Source: Luteipulveratus mongoliensis
GTDB taxonomy: Bacteria > Actinomycetota > Actinomycetes > Actinomycetales > Dermatophilaceae
NCBI RefSeq assembly: GCF_001190945.1
Contig: NZ_CP011112.1
Span: 4,960,001-5,024,000, forward strand
Length of the DNA: 64,000 nt
Reading direction: 5' to 3'
A program made the translations under genes and the position numbers. The notes under the pieces were generated by a model. That model ran no database searches. It was given only the letters and a program-made list of their open reading frames with translations, and had not been told where the DNA came from. Position 1 is the stretch's first letter. Every line of letters begins with the position of its first letter. Below are positions 21,795 to 30,635 of this stretch, one piece after another.

Positions 21795-21890
21795 GGGACC
21801 CCCCACGTACCCGGAAGAGCTCTCCTACCCTTGCTGCATTCCTGCCCTGGGGGAGTTCGGAGAGGTACCGCCACATGGGGGGCCGAGGCA
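21795..21890 (-). ncRNA. ffs: Signal recognition particle RNA (small, 4.5S type)
   Basis: Read on the minus strand, the sequence folds into one long hairpin. Outer arms are GGCCCCCCATGTGGCGG paired to the complementary end CGTGGGGGGTCCC. The apical part carries GGGCAGGAATGCAGCAAGG, the conserved SRP domain IV core that binds Ffh and FtsY. Length is about 95 nt. Ends are approximate to a few bases. Its location beside dnaX and tRNA-Ser is usual in actinobacteria. Confidence 0.9.
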
Positions 21891-21982
21891 TCACTCTAGG
21901 CCAGCACCCGCGTACGGATGAAACTGACCGGGCGTGAGCATGAGAAAGGGACCGGAGCAGCGCACCCGGTCCCTCTCAGCTG

Positions 21983-22070
21983 TGGCGGAGGATAGGGGAT
22001 TCGAACCCCTGAGAGCTTTCACTCAACACGCTTTCCAAGCGTGCGCACTAGGCCACTATGCGAATCCTCC
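21983..22070 (-). tRNA. tRNA-Ser (anticodon GGA)
   Basis: The 88-nt tRNA includes an encoded CCA. The acceptor stem is GGAGGAT/ATCCTCC, the anticodon loop reads CTTGGAAAG, a long type-II variable arm is present, and the T loop is GGTTCGAATCC. It decodes UCC/UCU. Confidence 0.96.
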
Positions 22071-22347
22071 GCCGAGCACAGTACATGCGAAGGTGGCCAG
22101 TCTCCGAATCGGGCCACCACGTCGTACGCCGACTGCCCCCGGTCTCCCGAGCGCCCGGCGTACCGCGATGTGGGACGCCGCCTGCTCCTGCGGGGTGATG
22201 CCCGCCACAGTCAGAAGAGACGAAGGCCCGCGACAACGCGCGACACCGGCCAGACGTCTTTGAATCGTGACGGCGTGGGAGCCTGGTTCTGGTGACAAAC
22301 CCGTCACAATTGGATCGTCTGGACGCGACAGTACTGGGGTTGAAGGC

Positions 22348-23157
22348 ATGCCTGGGGATACACGACGAGGCCTCGTGATGGCCGTCGCCGGTGCATCGGT
22401 TGTCGGCGTGCTCGCGCTCTCCGGCTGCGGTGGCGACGCACGCGGCGAGGAGCCCAAAGCGTCTCCGAGCTGTCCCACCGTGATCCCCAAGCCGACGATG
22501 AAGATCGCGTCGAAGTCGATCTACGTCAACGTGATCAACGCCAGCGAGCAGAACGGCGCGGCCGGCAAGACGGCCAAGCAGCTGAGCTGGCGCGGCTTCC
22601 GCATCCTCGACACCAAGACGCAGAGCCTGATGGACGACCATGCGGTGCCCAAGGCCGCAGAGATCCGCTATGGCAAGGGCGGCCGCCAGATCGCGCTGAC
22701 GCTCGCGACCCAGGTCAAGAACGCCGTGCTGACCCAGGACGACCGCACCAACCCGACCGTGGACCTGGTGATCGGCGAGGCGTTCGGGCTCATCCCCGTG
22801 CCGCCGCCGCCGGCCAAGGACGTCCGCATCAACGTCTTCAACACGACCTACCGAGCAGGGCTGTCCGGTCAGGTCGCCGCGGCGATGCGGGCTCGCGGAT
22901 TCGAGATCATCGAGAACAACAACGACCCCAAGGGCCGCTTCCTGCCGAGCGACGTCGCGCTGATCGTCTACGGCGAGCGCGGTGAGCCGCAGGCCCGCCG
23001 CGTCGCGCTGCAGCTGAAGGGCTCCAAGCTGCAGCAGGACGGCCGCACGGACACGACGGTCGATGTCGTGATCGGCAACAACTACTCGGCCCTCGTGCCC
23101 GAGGCGCAAGCGGTGCCGACTCCCACGCCGACGCCGAAGAAGCCGGCCGGCTGCTGA
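22348..23157 (+). CDS. Lipoprotein with two LytR_C domains
   Basis: The protein has 269 residues. A signal peptide ends in a lipobox-like LALSGCGG, predicting a lipid-anchored envelope protein. Two LytR_C-type repeats follow: about 70-158 (SIYVNVINASEQNGAAG, ending TVDLVIGEAF) and about 165-255 (VRINVFNTTYRAGLSG, ending TVDVVIGNNY). LytR_C accompanies LCP-type enzymes that attach polymers to peptidoglycan, but this protein has no LCP domain, so it may only bind wall glycans. The ATG at 22348 is preceded by a GGGG-rich ribosome site. Confidence 0.82.
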   Translation: MPGDTRRGLVMAVAGASVVGVLALSGCGGDARGEEPKASPSCPTVIPKPTMKIASKSIYVNVINASEQNGAAGKTAKQLSWRGFRILDTKTQSLMDDHAVPKAAEIRYGKGGRQIALTLATQVKNAVLTQDDRTNPTVDLVIGEAFGLIPVPPPPAKDVRINVFNTTYRAGLSGQVAAAMRARGFEIIENNNDPKGRFLPSDVALIVYGERGEPQARRVALQLKGSKLQQDGRTDTTVDVVIGNNYSALVPEAQAVPTPTPTPKKPAGC

Positions 23158-23168
23158 AGCCGGCCGGC
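23142..23168. terminator. Bidirectional terminator between convergent genes
   Basis: A 10-bp inverted repeat (GCCGGCCGGC in both arms) encloses a 7-nt loop containing the stop codon of the LytR_C lipoprotein. It ends 4 bp before the stop of the convergent DUF4190-like gene, so it can serve both. Confidence 0.6.
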
Positions 23169-23171
23169 GGG

Positions 23172-23480
23172 CTAGCTGCCCGACCCAGCAGCGGCGACGA
23201 CGAGCGACGTCACGAGCACCAGGACCAGCAACCCGGTGATGATCGACGAGATGATCCCGAGGATGCGTCCGACGACGACCAGTGATCGGTTGGAGTACGT
23301 CCCGATCGGGTAGGCGTCGATCTCCTTGAGCGCCTTGTTGCCCATGATCCACGCGGGGATCCCGAGCGGCAGGCAGCCGATCACGAAGCTCAAAGCGCCG
23401 AGAATGATGATGGTCAACCCTTGCGGGTGCTCCCGGGGCGCGGAATAGCCGGCGTACGACGACTGGTACGGATCACTCAT
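23172..23480 (-). CDS. DUF4190-like small membrane protein
   Basis: The protein has 102 residues. A short Tyr/Pro/Ser-rich N-terminus is followed by two TM helices (IIILGALSFVIGCLPLGIPA and IISSIITGLLVLVLVTSL) separated by MGNKALKEIDAYP. This matches the actinobacterial DUF4190 pattern of small two-helix proteins, function unknown. It is the downstream partner of the HerA-like ATPase gene, 15 bp away. Confidence 0.8.
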   Translation of the reverse strand: MSDPYQSSYAGYSAPREHPQGLTIIILGALSFVIGCLPLGIPAWIMGNKALKEIDAYPIGTYSNRSLVVVGRILGIISSIITGLLVLVLVTSLVVAAAGSGS

Positions 23481-23495
23481 GCGCGCAGTATGCCG

Positions 23496-25040
23496 TTAGC
23501 GGCGGCGCCGCGCGGTCCCGAAGATGCTCCGGGTGATCTCGCGCCCGATGACGGTGCCTGCGGAGCGCAGCGCGGACTTGAACGCGCTGGACTTCACGAC
23601 CTGCTCCACCATCCCCGGCTCCTCCTTGGCGGGCTTCTCAGCCGCCTTGCCCGCGGGAGCAGGCGCCGCCGGACCACCCTCAGCGGGCGCCGCGGTCAGT
23701 CGGGCGTTGAGCTTCTCGTACGCCGACTCCCGGTCCAGCGCCTCGGCGTACTTGGCCTTGAGCGGAGAGGCGTTGACGAGCCCGTCGACCGTGGCCTCCG
23801 TTGACGGCGCCATCAGTGACTGGGGTGCGATCATCCGCGTCCACGCGACCGGAGTGGGCGCGCCCGACTCCGACAGCACGGTCACGACCGCCTCACCGGT
23901 GCCGATCTGGGTCAGCAGGTTCTCCAGGTCGTAGCCGCTCTTGGGGAACGTCTGCACGGTCGCCTTGAGCGCCTTCGCATCGTCCGGCGTGAAGGCGCGC
24001 AGCGCGTGTTGCACCCGGCTGCCGAGCTGGGCGAGCACGCCAGACGGCACGTCCTTCGGCGTCTGCGTGACGAAGAAGACACCGACTCCCTTGGAGCGGA
24101 TCAGCCGGACGGTCTGCTCGATGGCGTCGAGGAACGCCTTGGAGGCGTCGTCGAACAGCAGGTGCGCCTCGTCGAAGAAGAAGACGAGCTTGGGCTTGTC
24201 GACGTCGCCGACCTCGGGCAGGTCGTGGAACAGGTCGGCCAGCAGCCACATGAGGAACGTCGAGAACAGCGCGGGCCGGTCCTGGACCGCCGGCAGCTCG
24301 AGGCAGGTGACGTAACCCTTGCCGTCGGGCGTCGTACGCAGCAGGTCGGCCGTGTCGAACTCCGGCTCGCCGAAGAACACGTCAGCACCCTGGTCGGCGA
24401 ACCCGATCAGGTTGCGCAGGATCACGCCGGCCGTCGCCGCGGACAAACCACCGAGCGACTTCAGGTCCTCCTTGCCCTCATCGGAGGTGAGGTGCTGGAT
24501 GACCGCGCGCAGGTCCTTGAGGTCGAGCAACGCGAGGCCCTGCTGGTCGGCGTAGTGGAAGACCAGACCGAGGCTGGACTCCTGAGTGTCGTTGAGCCCC
24601 AACACCTTTGACAGCAGCGTCGGACCGAACGACGTCACCGTCGCCCGGATCGGCACACCCTTGCCGAGACCGCCGAGGGAGAGGAACTCGGTGGCGTACG
24701 CCGTCGCCGCCCACTGCTGGCCGACCTCCGTTGCGCGTGCGGTCACCTTGTCGTTGGCCTCTCCCGGGGAGGCCATGCCGGACAGGTCGCCCTTGATGTC
24801 GGCGAGGAAGACAGGGACGCCCTGACCGACCAGCTGCTCAGCCATCAGCTGCAGCGTCTTGGTCTTACCGGTGCCGGTCGCGCCGGCCACCAGGCCGTGG
24901 CGGTTCATCATGGCCAACGGAAGGCGTACGGGGACGTCGGCGTGCGCCTGACCGTCCACCACAGCGGCGCCGAGCTCGAGGGCCCCACCCTCGAACGCAT
25001 AACCGGACTTGATGGCTTCGAGGATGCTGGAGTCAGTCAC
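23496..25040 (-). CDS. HerA-like (DUF853) P-loop ATPase
   Basis: The protein has 514 residues. Walker A GATGTGKTKTL is near residue 52, Walker B LVFFFDEAHLLF near 285, and an arginine-containing RSKGVGVFFVTQTP segment follows, as in FtsK/HerA ATPases of the DUF853 type. A Pro/Ala-rich stretch near residue 450 precedes a basic C-terminus. Its role is unknown; HerA relatives translocate DNA. No NurA-like nuclease gene is adjacent. Confidence 0.9.
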   Translation of the reverse strand: MTDSSILEAIKSGYAFEGGALELGAAVVDGQAHADVPVRLPLAMMNRHGLVAGATGTGKTKTLQLMAEQLVGQGVPVFLADIKGDLSGMASPGEANDKVTARATEVGQQWAATAYATEFLSLGGLGKGVPIRATVTSFGPTLLSKVLGLNDTQESSLGLVFHYADQQGLALLDLKDLRAVIQHLTSDEGKEDLKSLGGLSAATAGVILRNLIGFADQGADVFFGEPEFDTADLLRTTPDGKGYVTCLELPAVQDRPALFSTFLMWLLADLFHDLPEVGDVDKPKLVFFFDEAHLLFDDASKAFLDAIEQTVRLIRSKGVGVFFVTQTPKDVPSGVLAQLGSRVQHALRAFTPDDAKALKATVQTFPKSGYDLENLLTQIGTGEAVVTVLSESGAPTPVAWTRMIAPQSLMAPSTEATVDGLVNASPLKAKYAEALDRESAYEKLNARLTAAPAEGGPAAPAPAGKAAEKPAKEEPGMVEQVVKSSAFKSALRSAGTVIGREITRSIFGTARRRR

Positions 25041-25143
25041 GCAGCAGACGATAGCCCGCGATCTGGCTCAGGGCGCGGCACTCCGGGATGGAGCCGCGTG
25101 GCGCCCCATGAACTGCCAAAAGTCGCCAACTAGACTGCGGCGC

Positions 25144-25437
25144 GTGATCTTCAAGGCTGTGGGCGACGGGCGACCCTATCCGAACCACGGCCTGGAGTCT
25201 CCCCGCGACTGGAGCCCCGTCGCGCCGCGGATGGTTCGGCTGGATGAGCTGATCACCACCAAACGGACGCTCGACCTGACGATCGTGCTGTCGGAGGACT
25301 CCACGTTCTATGGCGACCTGTTCGCCCACGTCGTGCAGTGGCAGGGCGATCTCTATCTCGAGGACGGCCTGCACCGGGCCCTGCGTGCAGCTCTGCAGCA
25401 GCGGCCGGTGCTGCATGCGAGGGTGCTGGACCTGTGA
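25144..25437 (+). CDS. VapB-family antitoxin-like protein (orphan)
   Basis: The protein has 97 residues starting at GTG 25144. The central RMVRLDELITTKRTLDL and the C-terminal YLEDGLHRALRAALQQRPVL match the actinobacterial family annotated as VapB-type antitoxin. No VapC (PIN-domain) toxin gene is beside it; it overlaps by 4 bp the start of a LytR_C protein instead. It may therefore have a house-keeping role. The assignment comes from family resemblance only. Confidence 0.65.
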   Translation: MIFKAVGDGRPYPNHGLESPRDWSPVAPRMVRLDELITTKRTLDLTIVLSEDSTFYGDLFAHVVQWQGDLYLEDGLHRALRAALQQRPVLHARVLDL

Positions 25438-25967
25438 CCAACCAACCTCCTCACCGCTATGAGACCGGGCTGGCCCGTGCGCGTCGACGTCGTCACCGCC
25501 GCTCGGTAGCCGTCATCTCGGTCGTCACCGTGCTGGTCGTCGCCGGCTTCGCCTACGCGATCGGCTACTGGCAGAAGTGGCTGCCCGGCATGGAGGACGC
25601 GACGCCGTCGTGCACCGCCACCGCGTCGCAGACGACACTGCCTCAGGCCCAGTTCGCGCTGAACATCTACAACTCCGGCACCAAGCAGGGCGGCGCCAAC
25701 GACGTGTCGCTGGCGATGAAGTCCCGCGACTTCGATGTCAGCGTCGTCGGCAACGACCCTTACAGGAAGCGGATCGACGGAGCCGGCGAGATCCGGTTCG
25801 GGCCGTCCGGTGAGGCCAACGCGGTGAAATACATCAAGCCGCTCGCACCCGACGCCCTGATGGTGCAGGACGGTCGCACCGACAACAGTGTCGACATCGC
25901 CGTCGGCTCGTCCTTCCCGACGATCCCGACCAAGAGCCGCCCGCCGCAGCCTCAGCCGACGTGCTGA
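25434..25967 (+). CDS. Single-pass membrane protein with LytR_C domain
   Basis: The protein has 177 residues. A cytoplasmic basic N-terminus (ARARRRRHRRS) precedes one TM helix at about 25-45. An external LytR_C domain (about 65-165) contains FALNIYNSGTKQGGAND and NSVDIAVGSSF. It resembles each repeat of the two-domain lipoprotein at 22.3 kb. GTG overlaps the stop of the VapB-like gene (GTGA), so the two are co-translated. A role at the cell wall is inferred from the domain only. Confidence 0.82.
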   Translation: MTNQPPHRYETGLARARRRRHRRSVAVISVVTVLVVAGFAYAIGYWQKWLPGMEDATPSCTATASQTTLPQAQFALNIYNSGTKQGGANDVSLAMKSRDFDVSVVGNDPYRKRIDGAGEIRFGPSGEANAVKYIKPLAPDALMVQDGRTDNSVDIAVGSSFPTIPTKSRPPQPQPTC

Positions 25968-25976
25968 GCGACTGAC

Positions 25977-26879
25977 ATGCGCATCGTCTCGTTGCTGCCG
26001 TCGGCCACCGAAATCCTGTACGCCGTCGGTGCCGGTCCGGACGTCGTCGGCGTGACGTTCGAGTGCGACTCCCCGCCGCAGGCTCGCGAGCAGGCGCGCA
26101 TCGTGTCGACGTCAGCCCTCCCCGAAGGCCTGACGCCCGCCCAGATCGACGAGACCGTACGCCGGCTGCTCGCCGCGGGTGAGGACATCTATCACCTCGA
26201 CCGCGATGCGCTGTCGACTCTCGACGCCGACCTCGTCGTCACCCAGGACCTGTGCGCCGTGTGCGCGGTCGATGTCTCGGAGGTGCACGACGCCCTCGAC
26301 TACCTCGGCTGCACGGCCGAGGTGCTCACCACCGACCCGCACACCCTCGAACAGGTCTGGCGGTCCATCGAGGACATCGGCGAGGCGACCGGCCACGTCG
26401 AGTCCGCTGCCGACCTCGCCGACTCGCTGCGCGATCGGGTCGAGACCGTACGCCGATCGGTCGCCGGCGCCCCGCGCGTCCGGTGTGCGCTGCTCGAGTG
26501 GACCGACCCGCCGTTCGCGCCGGGTCATTGGGTGCCCGAGATGATCGAGCTCGCAGGCGGCAACAGCGTCCTCGGTACGGCCGGCGCGAAGTCCACGACG
26601 CTCAACTGGCGGACCGTCGGCGCGTCCACTCCTGAGGTGGTCGTCGTGGCGCCGTGCGGCTACGGACTCGAGCAGTCGGCAGCCCTCACGCGGGACCTGG
26701 TGCAGTCACGTCGACTACCCGTCGGCGTACCCGTCTGGGCCGTCGACGCCAACGCCTCGTTCGCCCGGCCCGGCCCGCGCCTGGCTGACGGCGTCGAGGC
26801 GCTCGCCGCGATCCTGCACCCCGAGCGCGCTGGCTCCCCCGACCCAGCCCTCGCCCGCCGCATACCCACCGCTGGTTGA
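25977..26879 (+). CDS. BtuF-like cobalamin/periplasmic-binding-type protein without signal peptide
   Basis: The protein has 300 residues. RIVSLLPSATEILYAVGAG at the very N-terminus is the first strand-helix of the BtuF/FhuD helical-backbone binding fold, and SVLGTAGAKSTTLNW and PEVVVVAPCGYGLE are typical of the family. There is no signal peptide or lipobox, so the protein should be cytoplasmic. A CAVC pair (QDLCAVCAVD) could bind metal or a corrinoid. No BtuC/BtuD genes are adjacent. Confidence 0.83.
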   Translation: MRIVSLLPSATEILYAVGAGPDVVGVTFECDSPPQAREQARIVSTSALPEGLTPAQIDETVRRLLAAGEDIYHLDRDALSTLDADLVVTQDLCAVCAVDVSEVHDALDYLGCTAEVLTTDPHTLEQVWRSIEDIGEATGHVESAADLADSLRDRVETVRRSVAGAPRVRCALLEWTDPPFAPGHWVPEMIELAGGNSVLGTAGAKSTTLNWRTVGASTPEVVVVAPCGYGLEQSAALTRDLVQSRRLPVGVPVWAVDANASFARPGPRLADGVEALAAILHPERAGSPDPALARRIPTAG

Positions 26880-26917
26880 GCCCTGCACCTACTGGCGGGT
26901 ATGCGATCCTCGGGGCC

Positions 26918-28210
26918 ATGACTGAGGCGAGCGCACCAGAAGGCATCGGACGTCGGATCCAGGCGCAGATCTACCGCCGTGGAGTTTTCGGCTACCGACC
27001 GGCCGTACCCGTCTCGCCGGATGTGCTCGAGACCAAGGCGTACGCCGCCATGTCGCCGACCGCGCGCTCCTACATCCACACCGGCGCCGGTCGCGGCGAC
27101 ACCATGAGTGCCAACCGCGACGCGTTCGACCAGTGGCGCATCGTGCCGCGGATGATGCGCGACACGCAGCAGCGCGACCAGTCGATCGAACTCTTCGGGC
27201 GGCGGCTCGACTCGCCGTTCCTGACCGCGCCGATCGGAGTGTCCGAGATGGCGCACCCCGACGGAGATCTCGCGCTCGCTCGCGGCGCGCGCGCAGCCGG
27301 CGTTCCCGTCATCATCTCGACGCAAGCGTCACAGCCCATGGAGGACATCTGCGCCGAGCTCGGCGATCAGGAGCGGTGGTACCAGCTCTACTGGTCCAAG
27401 GACGACGAGCTGGTCGAGAGCCTCGTCCGTCGCGCCGAGCGCGCCGGGTGCACCGCTCTGGTGGTCACGCTCGACACGACGCTGCTCGGCTGGCGGGTGG
27501 AGGACCTTGACCTCGCGTGGCTGCCGTTCGCACGTGGGATGGGTATCGCTCAGTACACCTCTGACCCGGTGTTCCAGAGGCTCGTGCAGGAGCGAGTTGC
27601 CAATCCCACCAACGAAACTGACGACCAGCCACGTCCTCGCCCGGGAGCTGTCCGGTCCCTGGCAAAGCTGTCGCGCACCTACCCCGGAAGCACCCTCGAC
27701 AACCTTCGCTCCCCCGAGCCGCGGGCAGCTGTCGAGACGTTCCTCGACGTGTTCTCGCGGCTCGATCTCACCTGGGAACGCCTCGCGTGGCTGCGCGAGC
27801 GCACCAGCCTCCCGATCCTCGTGAAGGGGATCCAGCACCCGGACGACGCCGAGCTCGCGCTGGAGCACGGCGTCGATGGCATCGTGGTCTCCAACCACGG
27901 CGGCCGACAGGTCGACGGCGCGATCGGCTCGCTGGCCGCGCTACCTGGTGTGGTCGACGTGGTCGCAGGACGGGTACCCGTGCTCTTCGACAGCGGAATC
28001 CGTTGTGCCGCAGACGCTTTCAAGGCCCTCGCCCTCGGCGCGACTGCCGTCTGCATCGGTCGCCCCTGGGTCTGGGGACTCGCGCTCGGCGGTGCGGACG
28101 GCGTACAGCAGGTGCTCGAGACGTATCGTGCCGAGCTGGACCTGCAGATGAACCTCACGGGAGTCACCTCGATCGGTGAGATCACTCCGGAGACGATCGT
28201 CCCGGCCTGA
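26918..28210 (+). CDS. FMN-dependent lactate 2-monooxygenase-type alpha-hydroxy-acid oxidase
   Basis: The protein has 430 residues, a TIM-barrel FMN enzyme. Flavin- and substrate-binding segments are visible: TAPIGVSEMAHPDGDLA, YQLYWSKDDE, LVVTLDTTLLGWR, LVKGIQHPDD, the catalytic His in VVSNHGGRQVDG, and SGIRCAADAFKALALGA. Length and the extended N-terminus fit the lactate 2-monooxygenase branch. It oxidises a 2-hydroxy acid such as lactate; the exact substrate is not determined. The ATG at 26918 follows the upstream stop by 38 bp. Confidence 0.88.
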   Translation: MTEASAPEGIGRRIQAQIYRRGVFGYRPAVPVSPDVLETKAYAAMSPTARSYIHTGAGRGDTMSANRDAFDQWRIVPRMMRDTQQRDQSIELFGRRLDSPFLTAPIGVSEMAHPDGDLALARGARAAGVPVIISTQASQPMEDICAELGDQERWYQLYWSKDDELVESLVRRAERAGCTALVVTLDTTLLGWRVEDLDLAWLPFARGMGIAQYTSDPVFQRLVQERVANPTNETDDQPRPRPGAVRSLAKLSRTYPGSTLDNLRSPEPRAAVETFLDVFSRLDLTWERLAWLRERTSLPILVKGIQHPDDAELALEHGVDGIVVSNHGGRQVDGAIGSLAALPGVVDVVAGRVPVLFDSGIRCAADAFKALALGATAVCIGRPWVWGLALGGADGVQQVLETYRAELDLQMNLTGVTSIGEITPETIVPA

Positions 28211-28313
28211 AAGTCTTCCAGCGCACCAGAAGTGCCACCGCACTGCGGTGCCACCACGGTGGGTCGTGAGCCGTTCCAATACTCGGACGATGTCCCCCCG
28301 AGAGGAACGTGTC

Positions 28314-29537
28314 ATGCCATCGCCGCAGAACGCACGCAACCTGGTTGCCGCCTCGAGCCTCGCGCTCGGCCTGGTGGCCGCCGGGATTGCCGCTCCATCC
28401 GCGCACGCCGAGCCCAACGGACCGCGAGCGCTGGGCGAACCGATCGTCCTGAGCACCGGCCAGACGGGAGCCGGCCGCCCGAGCGTCGCCTACAACGCCA
28501 CGTCGGATGAGTTCATGGCCGTCTGGGCCTCCCAGGGCGACAACAGCGAGTGGGACCTGTTCAACCGTCGGGTGGCTGCCGACGGCACGCTTCCCGACGA
28601 CATCCAGACCACGGAGAAGGCGGCGAACGACCAGGTCAGTCCGGACATCGCGTACAACCCGGACCAGGACGACTACTTCGTCACCTGGCAGCTGCAGGCG
28701 GATCCGAACCATGAGCCGAAGTTCAACTACGCGTTCGGCAAGTCGGTCGGAGCCGACGGGGGCAGTACGACGGAGGCGGTCGAGGTCTCCGGCGCGTCCG
28801 AGGACTCCTCGCTGGTCTACAACCCGGTGACGAAGGAGTTCGTGCACTACGCCCGATCCTTCGGAGCGAGTGATGCCAAGGAAGGCACGCTGAGCCGCCG
28901 GATCAGCGACGCCGGTCAGCCGGTCGGCGAGGACAACGTGGTGGGGCCCCCATGCGCCATTCCCGCAGGTGACATCGCAGTCAACGCCGCAGGCGGCTAC
29001 CTGGCCACCTGGCGCGACCAGTGCACCCACCCGATGCCGGTGCAAGGACAGCTGCTCAACAAGGACACCTCCGCCTCGGGGCAGGCGCTCAAGCTCGCCG
29101 ACCGCGAGGCGAACGAGATCCGGCTGGCCTACGACCCCGGCAAGGATCGCTACCTGTCGGTGACGGTGGGCTTCGGTAACCCCGGACCGGTTATGGCCGA
29201 GGCCATCAGCACGGACGGGACCCCCGCCGGCTCACCAACGACCGTCGCCAATGACGCTGTTGACGCCCGTGTCGTTCTCGACCCGGTCAACAAGGGCTAC
29301 ATCGTCGCCTGGTCGGCTGCGGACGGCATCTGGACCAGGACCCTGTCTGCCGACGGCGCCCCTCAGGGTGAGCCCGTTCAGCTGGCCGCCGGCACGGACT
29401 ACTCACTGGCGCTCGGCGACGTCAGCGCGAGGTCGAAGGGCGACGGCGGCGCCGTCATCACGTGGTCGAACCAGACCTCCCACCAGGCCCTCGCCGGACT
29501 GGTCAAGACATCGGCGGGATCCGGCACGACCTCGTGA
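28314..29537 (+). CDS. Secreted beta-repeat (propeller-like) protein
   Basis: The protein has 407 residues with a Sec signal peptide (core LVAASSLALGLVAAGIAAP, cleavage near AHAEP). The rest is built from 40-60-residue repeats of the type SVAYNATSDEFMAVWA, DIAYNPDQDDYFVTWQ, LAYDPGKDRYLSV and VLDPVNKGYIVAWS, a beta-propeller-like pattern. No catalytic residues were recognised; function is unknown, possibly adhesion or binding. It is monocistronic and followed by a strong hairpin. Confidence 0.75.
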   Translation: MPSPQNARNLVAASSLALGLVAAGIAAPSAHAEPNGPRALGEPIVLSTGQTGAGRPSVAYNATSDEFMAVWASQGDNSEWDLFNRRVAADGTLPDDIQTTEKAANDQVSPDIAYNPDQDDYFVTWQLQADPNHEPKFNYAFGKSVGADGGSTTEAVEVSGASEDSSLVYNPVTKEFVHYARSFGASDAKEGTLSRRISDAGQPVGEDNVVGPPCAIPAGDIAVNAAGGYLATWRDQCTHPMPVQGQLLNKDTSASGQALKLADREANEIRLAYDPGKDRYLSVTVGFGNPGPVMAEAISTDGTPAGSPTTVANDAVDARVVLDPVNKGYIVAWSAADGIWTRTLSADGAPQGEPVQLAAGTDYSLALGDVSARSKGDGGAVITWSNQTSHQALAGLVKTSAGSGTTS

Positions 29538-29541
29538 CGCG

Positions 29542-29587
29542 AGGAAGAGACGCCCGGATCGGCCCGCCGCTCCGGGCGTCTCTTCCT
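29542..29587. terminator. Hairpin terminator after the secreted repeat protein
   Basis: A perfect 17-bp inverted repeat (29542-29558 and 29571-29587) encloses a 12-nt loop and begins 5 bp after the stop codon at 29537. It ends 12 nt before the next gene's earliest possible start. Confidence 0.85.
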
Positions 29588-29610
29588 GGCTGATCCGATT
29601 GACTGAGTCC

Positions 29611-30591
29611 GTGACAGAGCTGACCGACCTCCTTCGCGGGCTGGGTCTACGCCGCGAGGAGGCCGTGTCGTACGAGCAGCTGCTGAAGGGTCCCGCGCGG
29701 TCTGCGGAGGTCGCGGCCGCTACCGGGCTCGACGAGTCCCTGACGGGCGCGGCTCTCGACCATCTCGCTGAGATCGGGCTGGTCGCGCCACTGCGCAGCG
29801 ATCCGAGCTGCTTCGCACCGGTCACTCCCGAGGCTGGTCTCGACGTGCTCAGCGCGCTGCGGGAGTCCGACATCAGGCGGGCCCGGATCGCGACCATGAC
29901 GGCCTTCGATGCGTTCAGGCGCAGCGTACGGCCCGAGCCCGAGGATCCGATCGAAGTCGTCACCGGCGCGGCGATGAACCCGCGGATCGACAGCATCGTC
30001 AAGTCCGCCCGCACCCAGATCCGAGCACTGGACTCACCGCCATACACCGAAGGTCGGGCATCGGTCGAACCGCAGGAGCTGCAGCAGCTCGCAGACGGGA
30101 TCGACTACCGCGTGGTCTACTCGCGCGCCTCGATCGAGCATCCGGGCATGCTCGAGAACGCGATCGAGGTGTGCCTGGCGGCCGGCGAGCAGTCCCGCGT
30201 CCTGCCCACCGTGCCGGTGAAGCTGGCCATCGTGGACCAGGAGATCGGCTTCGTCTCGCTGTCGATCGCCGAGGCGGACGTGAACCGCGCATTGCTCGTC
30301 ATCCGCCGGTGCAGCCTGCTGACCGCCCTCGAGGCGCTGTTCGAGATGTGCTGGGCGGCCGCGACACCGTTGGCGGTGAGTGCCGAGCCGAACTCCCGTC
30401 CGTGGATCGAGCCCGTTGATCAGCGCATTCTGGCGCTCCTCGCCGCTGGGATCCCGGACGCCGATGTTGCGGCACGCGTGGGGCTGTCGCGTCGGTCCTT
30501 CTTCCGCCATCTGGAGCAGCTGATGCAACAAGCCGGCGTCGACAACCGCTTCCAGCTTGCGGTGCACGCCGGCCGCAGCGGCTGGATCTGA
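29611..30591 (+). CDS. TrmB/LuxR-type transcriptional regulator
   Basis: The protein has 326 residues. The N-terminal TrmB-like winged helix (about 1-75) has ELTDLLRGLGLRREEAVSYE and DHLAEIGLVAPL. The central domain has no recognised ligand motif. The C-terminal LuxR-type HTH (about 265-325) shows AAGIPDADVAARVGLSRRSF and a following helix. This arrangement is common in actinobacterial orphan regulators. GTG at 29611 is used; TTG at 29599 is an alternative. Targets are unknown. Confidence 0.82.
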   Translation: MTELTDLLRGLGLRREEAVSYEQLLKGPARSAEVAAATGLDESLTGAALDHLAEIGLVAPLRSDPSCFAPVTPEAGLDVLSALRESDIRRARIATMTAFDAFRRSVRPEPEDPIEVVTGAAMNPRIDSIVKSARTQIRALDSPPYTEGRASVEPQELQQLADGIDYRVVYSRASIEHPGMLENAIEVCLAAGEQSRVLPTVPVKLAIVDQEIGFVSLSIAEADVNRALLVIRRCSLLTALEALFEMCWAAATPLAVSAEPNSRPWIEPVDQRILALLAAGIPDADVAARVGLSRRSFFRHLEQLMQQAGVDNRFQLAVHAGRSGWI

Positions 30592-30635
30592 CCGGCGCCC
30601 GGCTCACCTGCGCCGGCTCGTCCTCTGGGTCCGGC

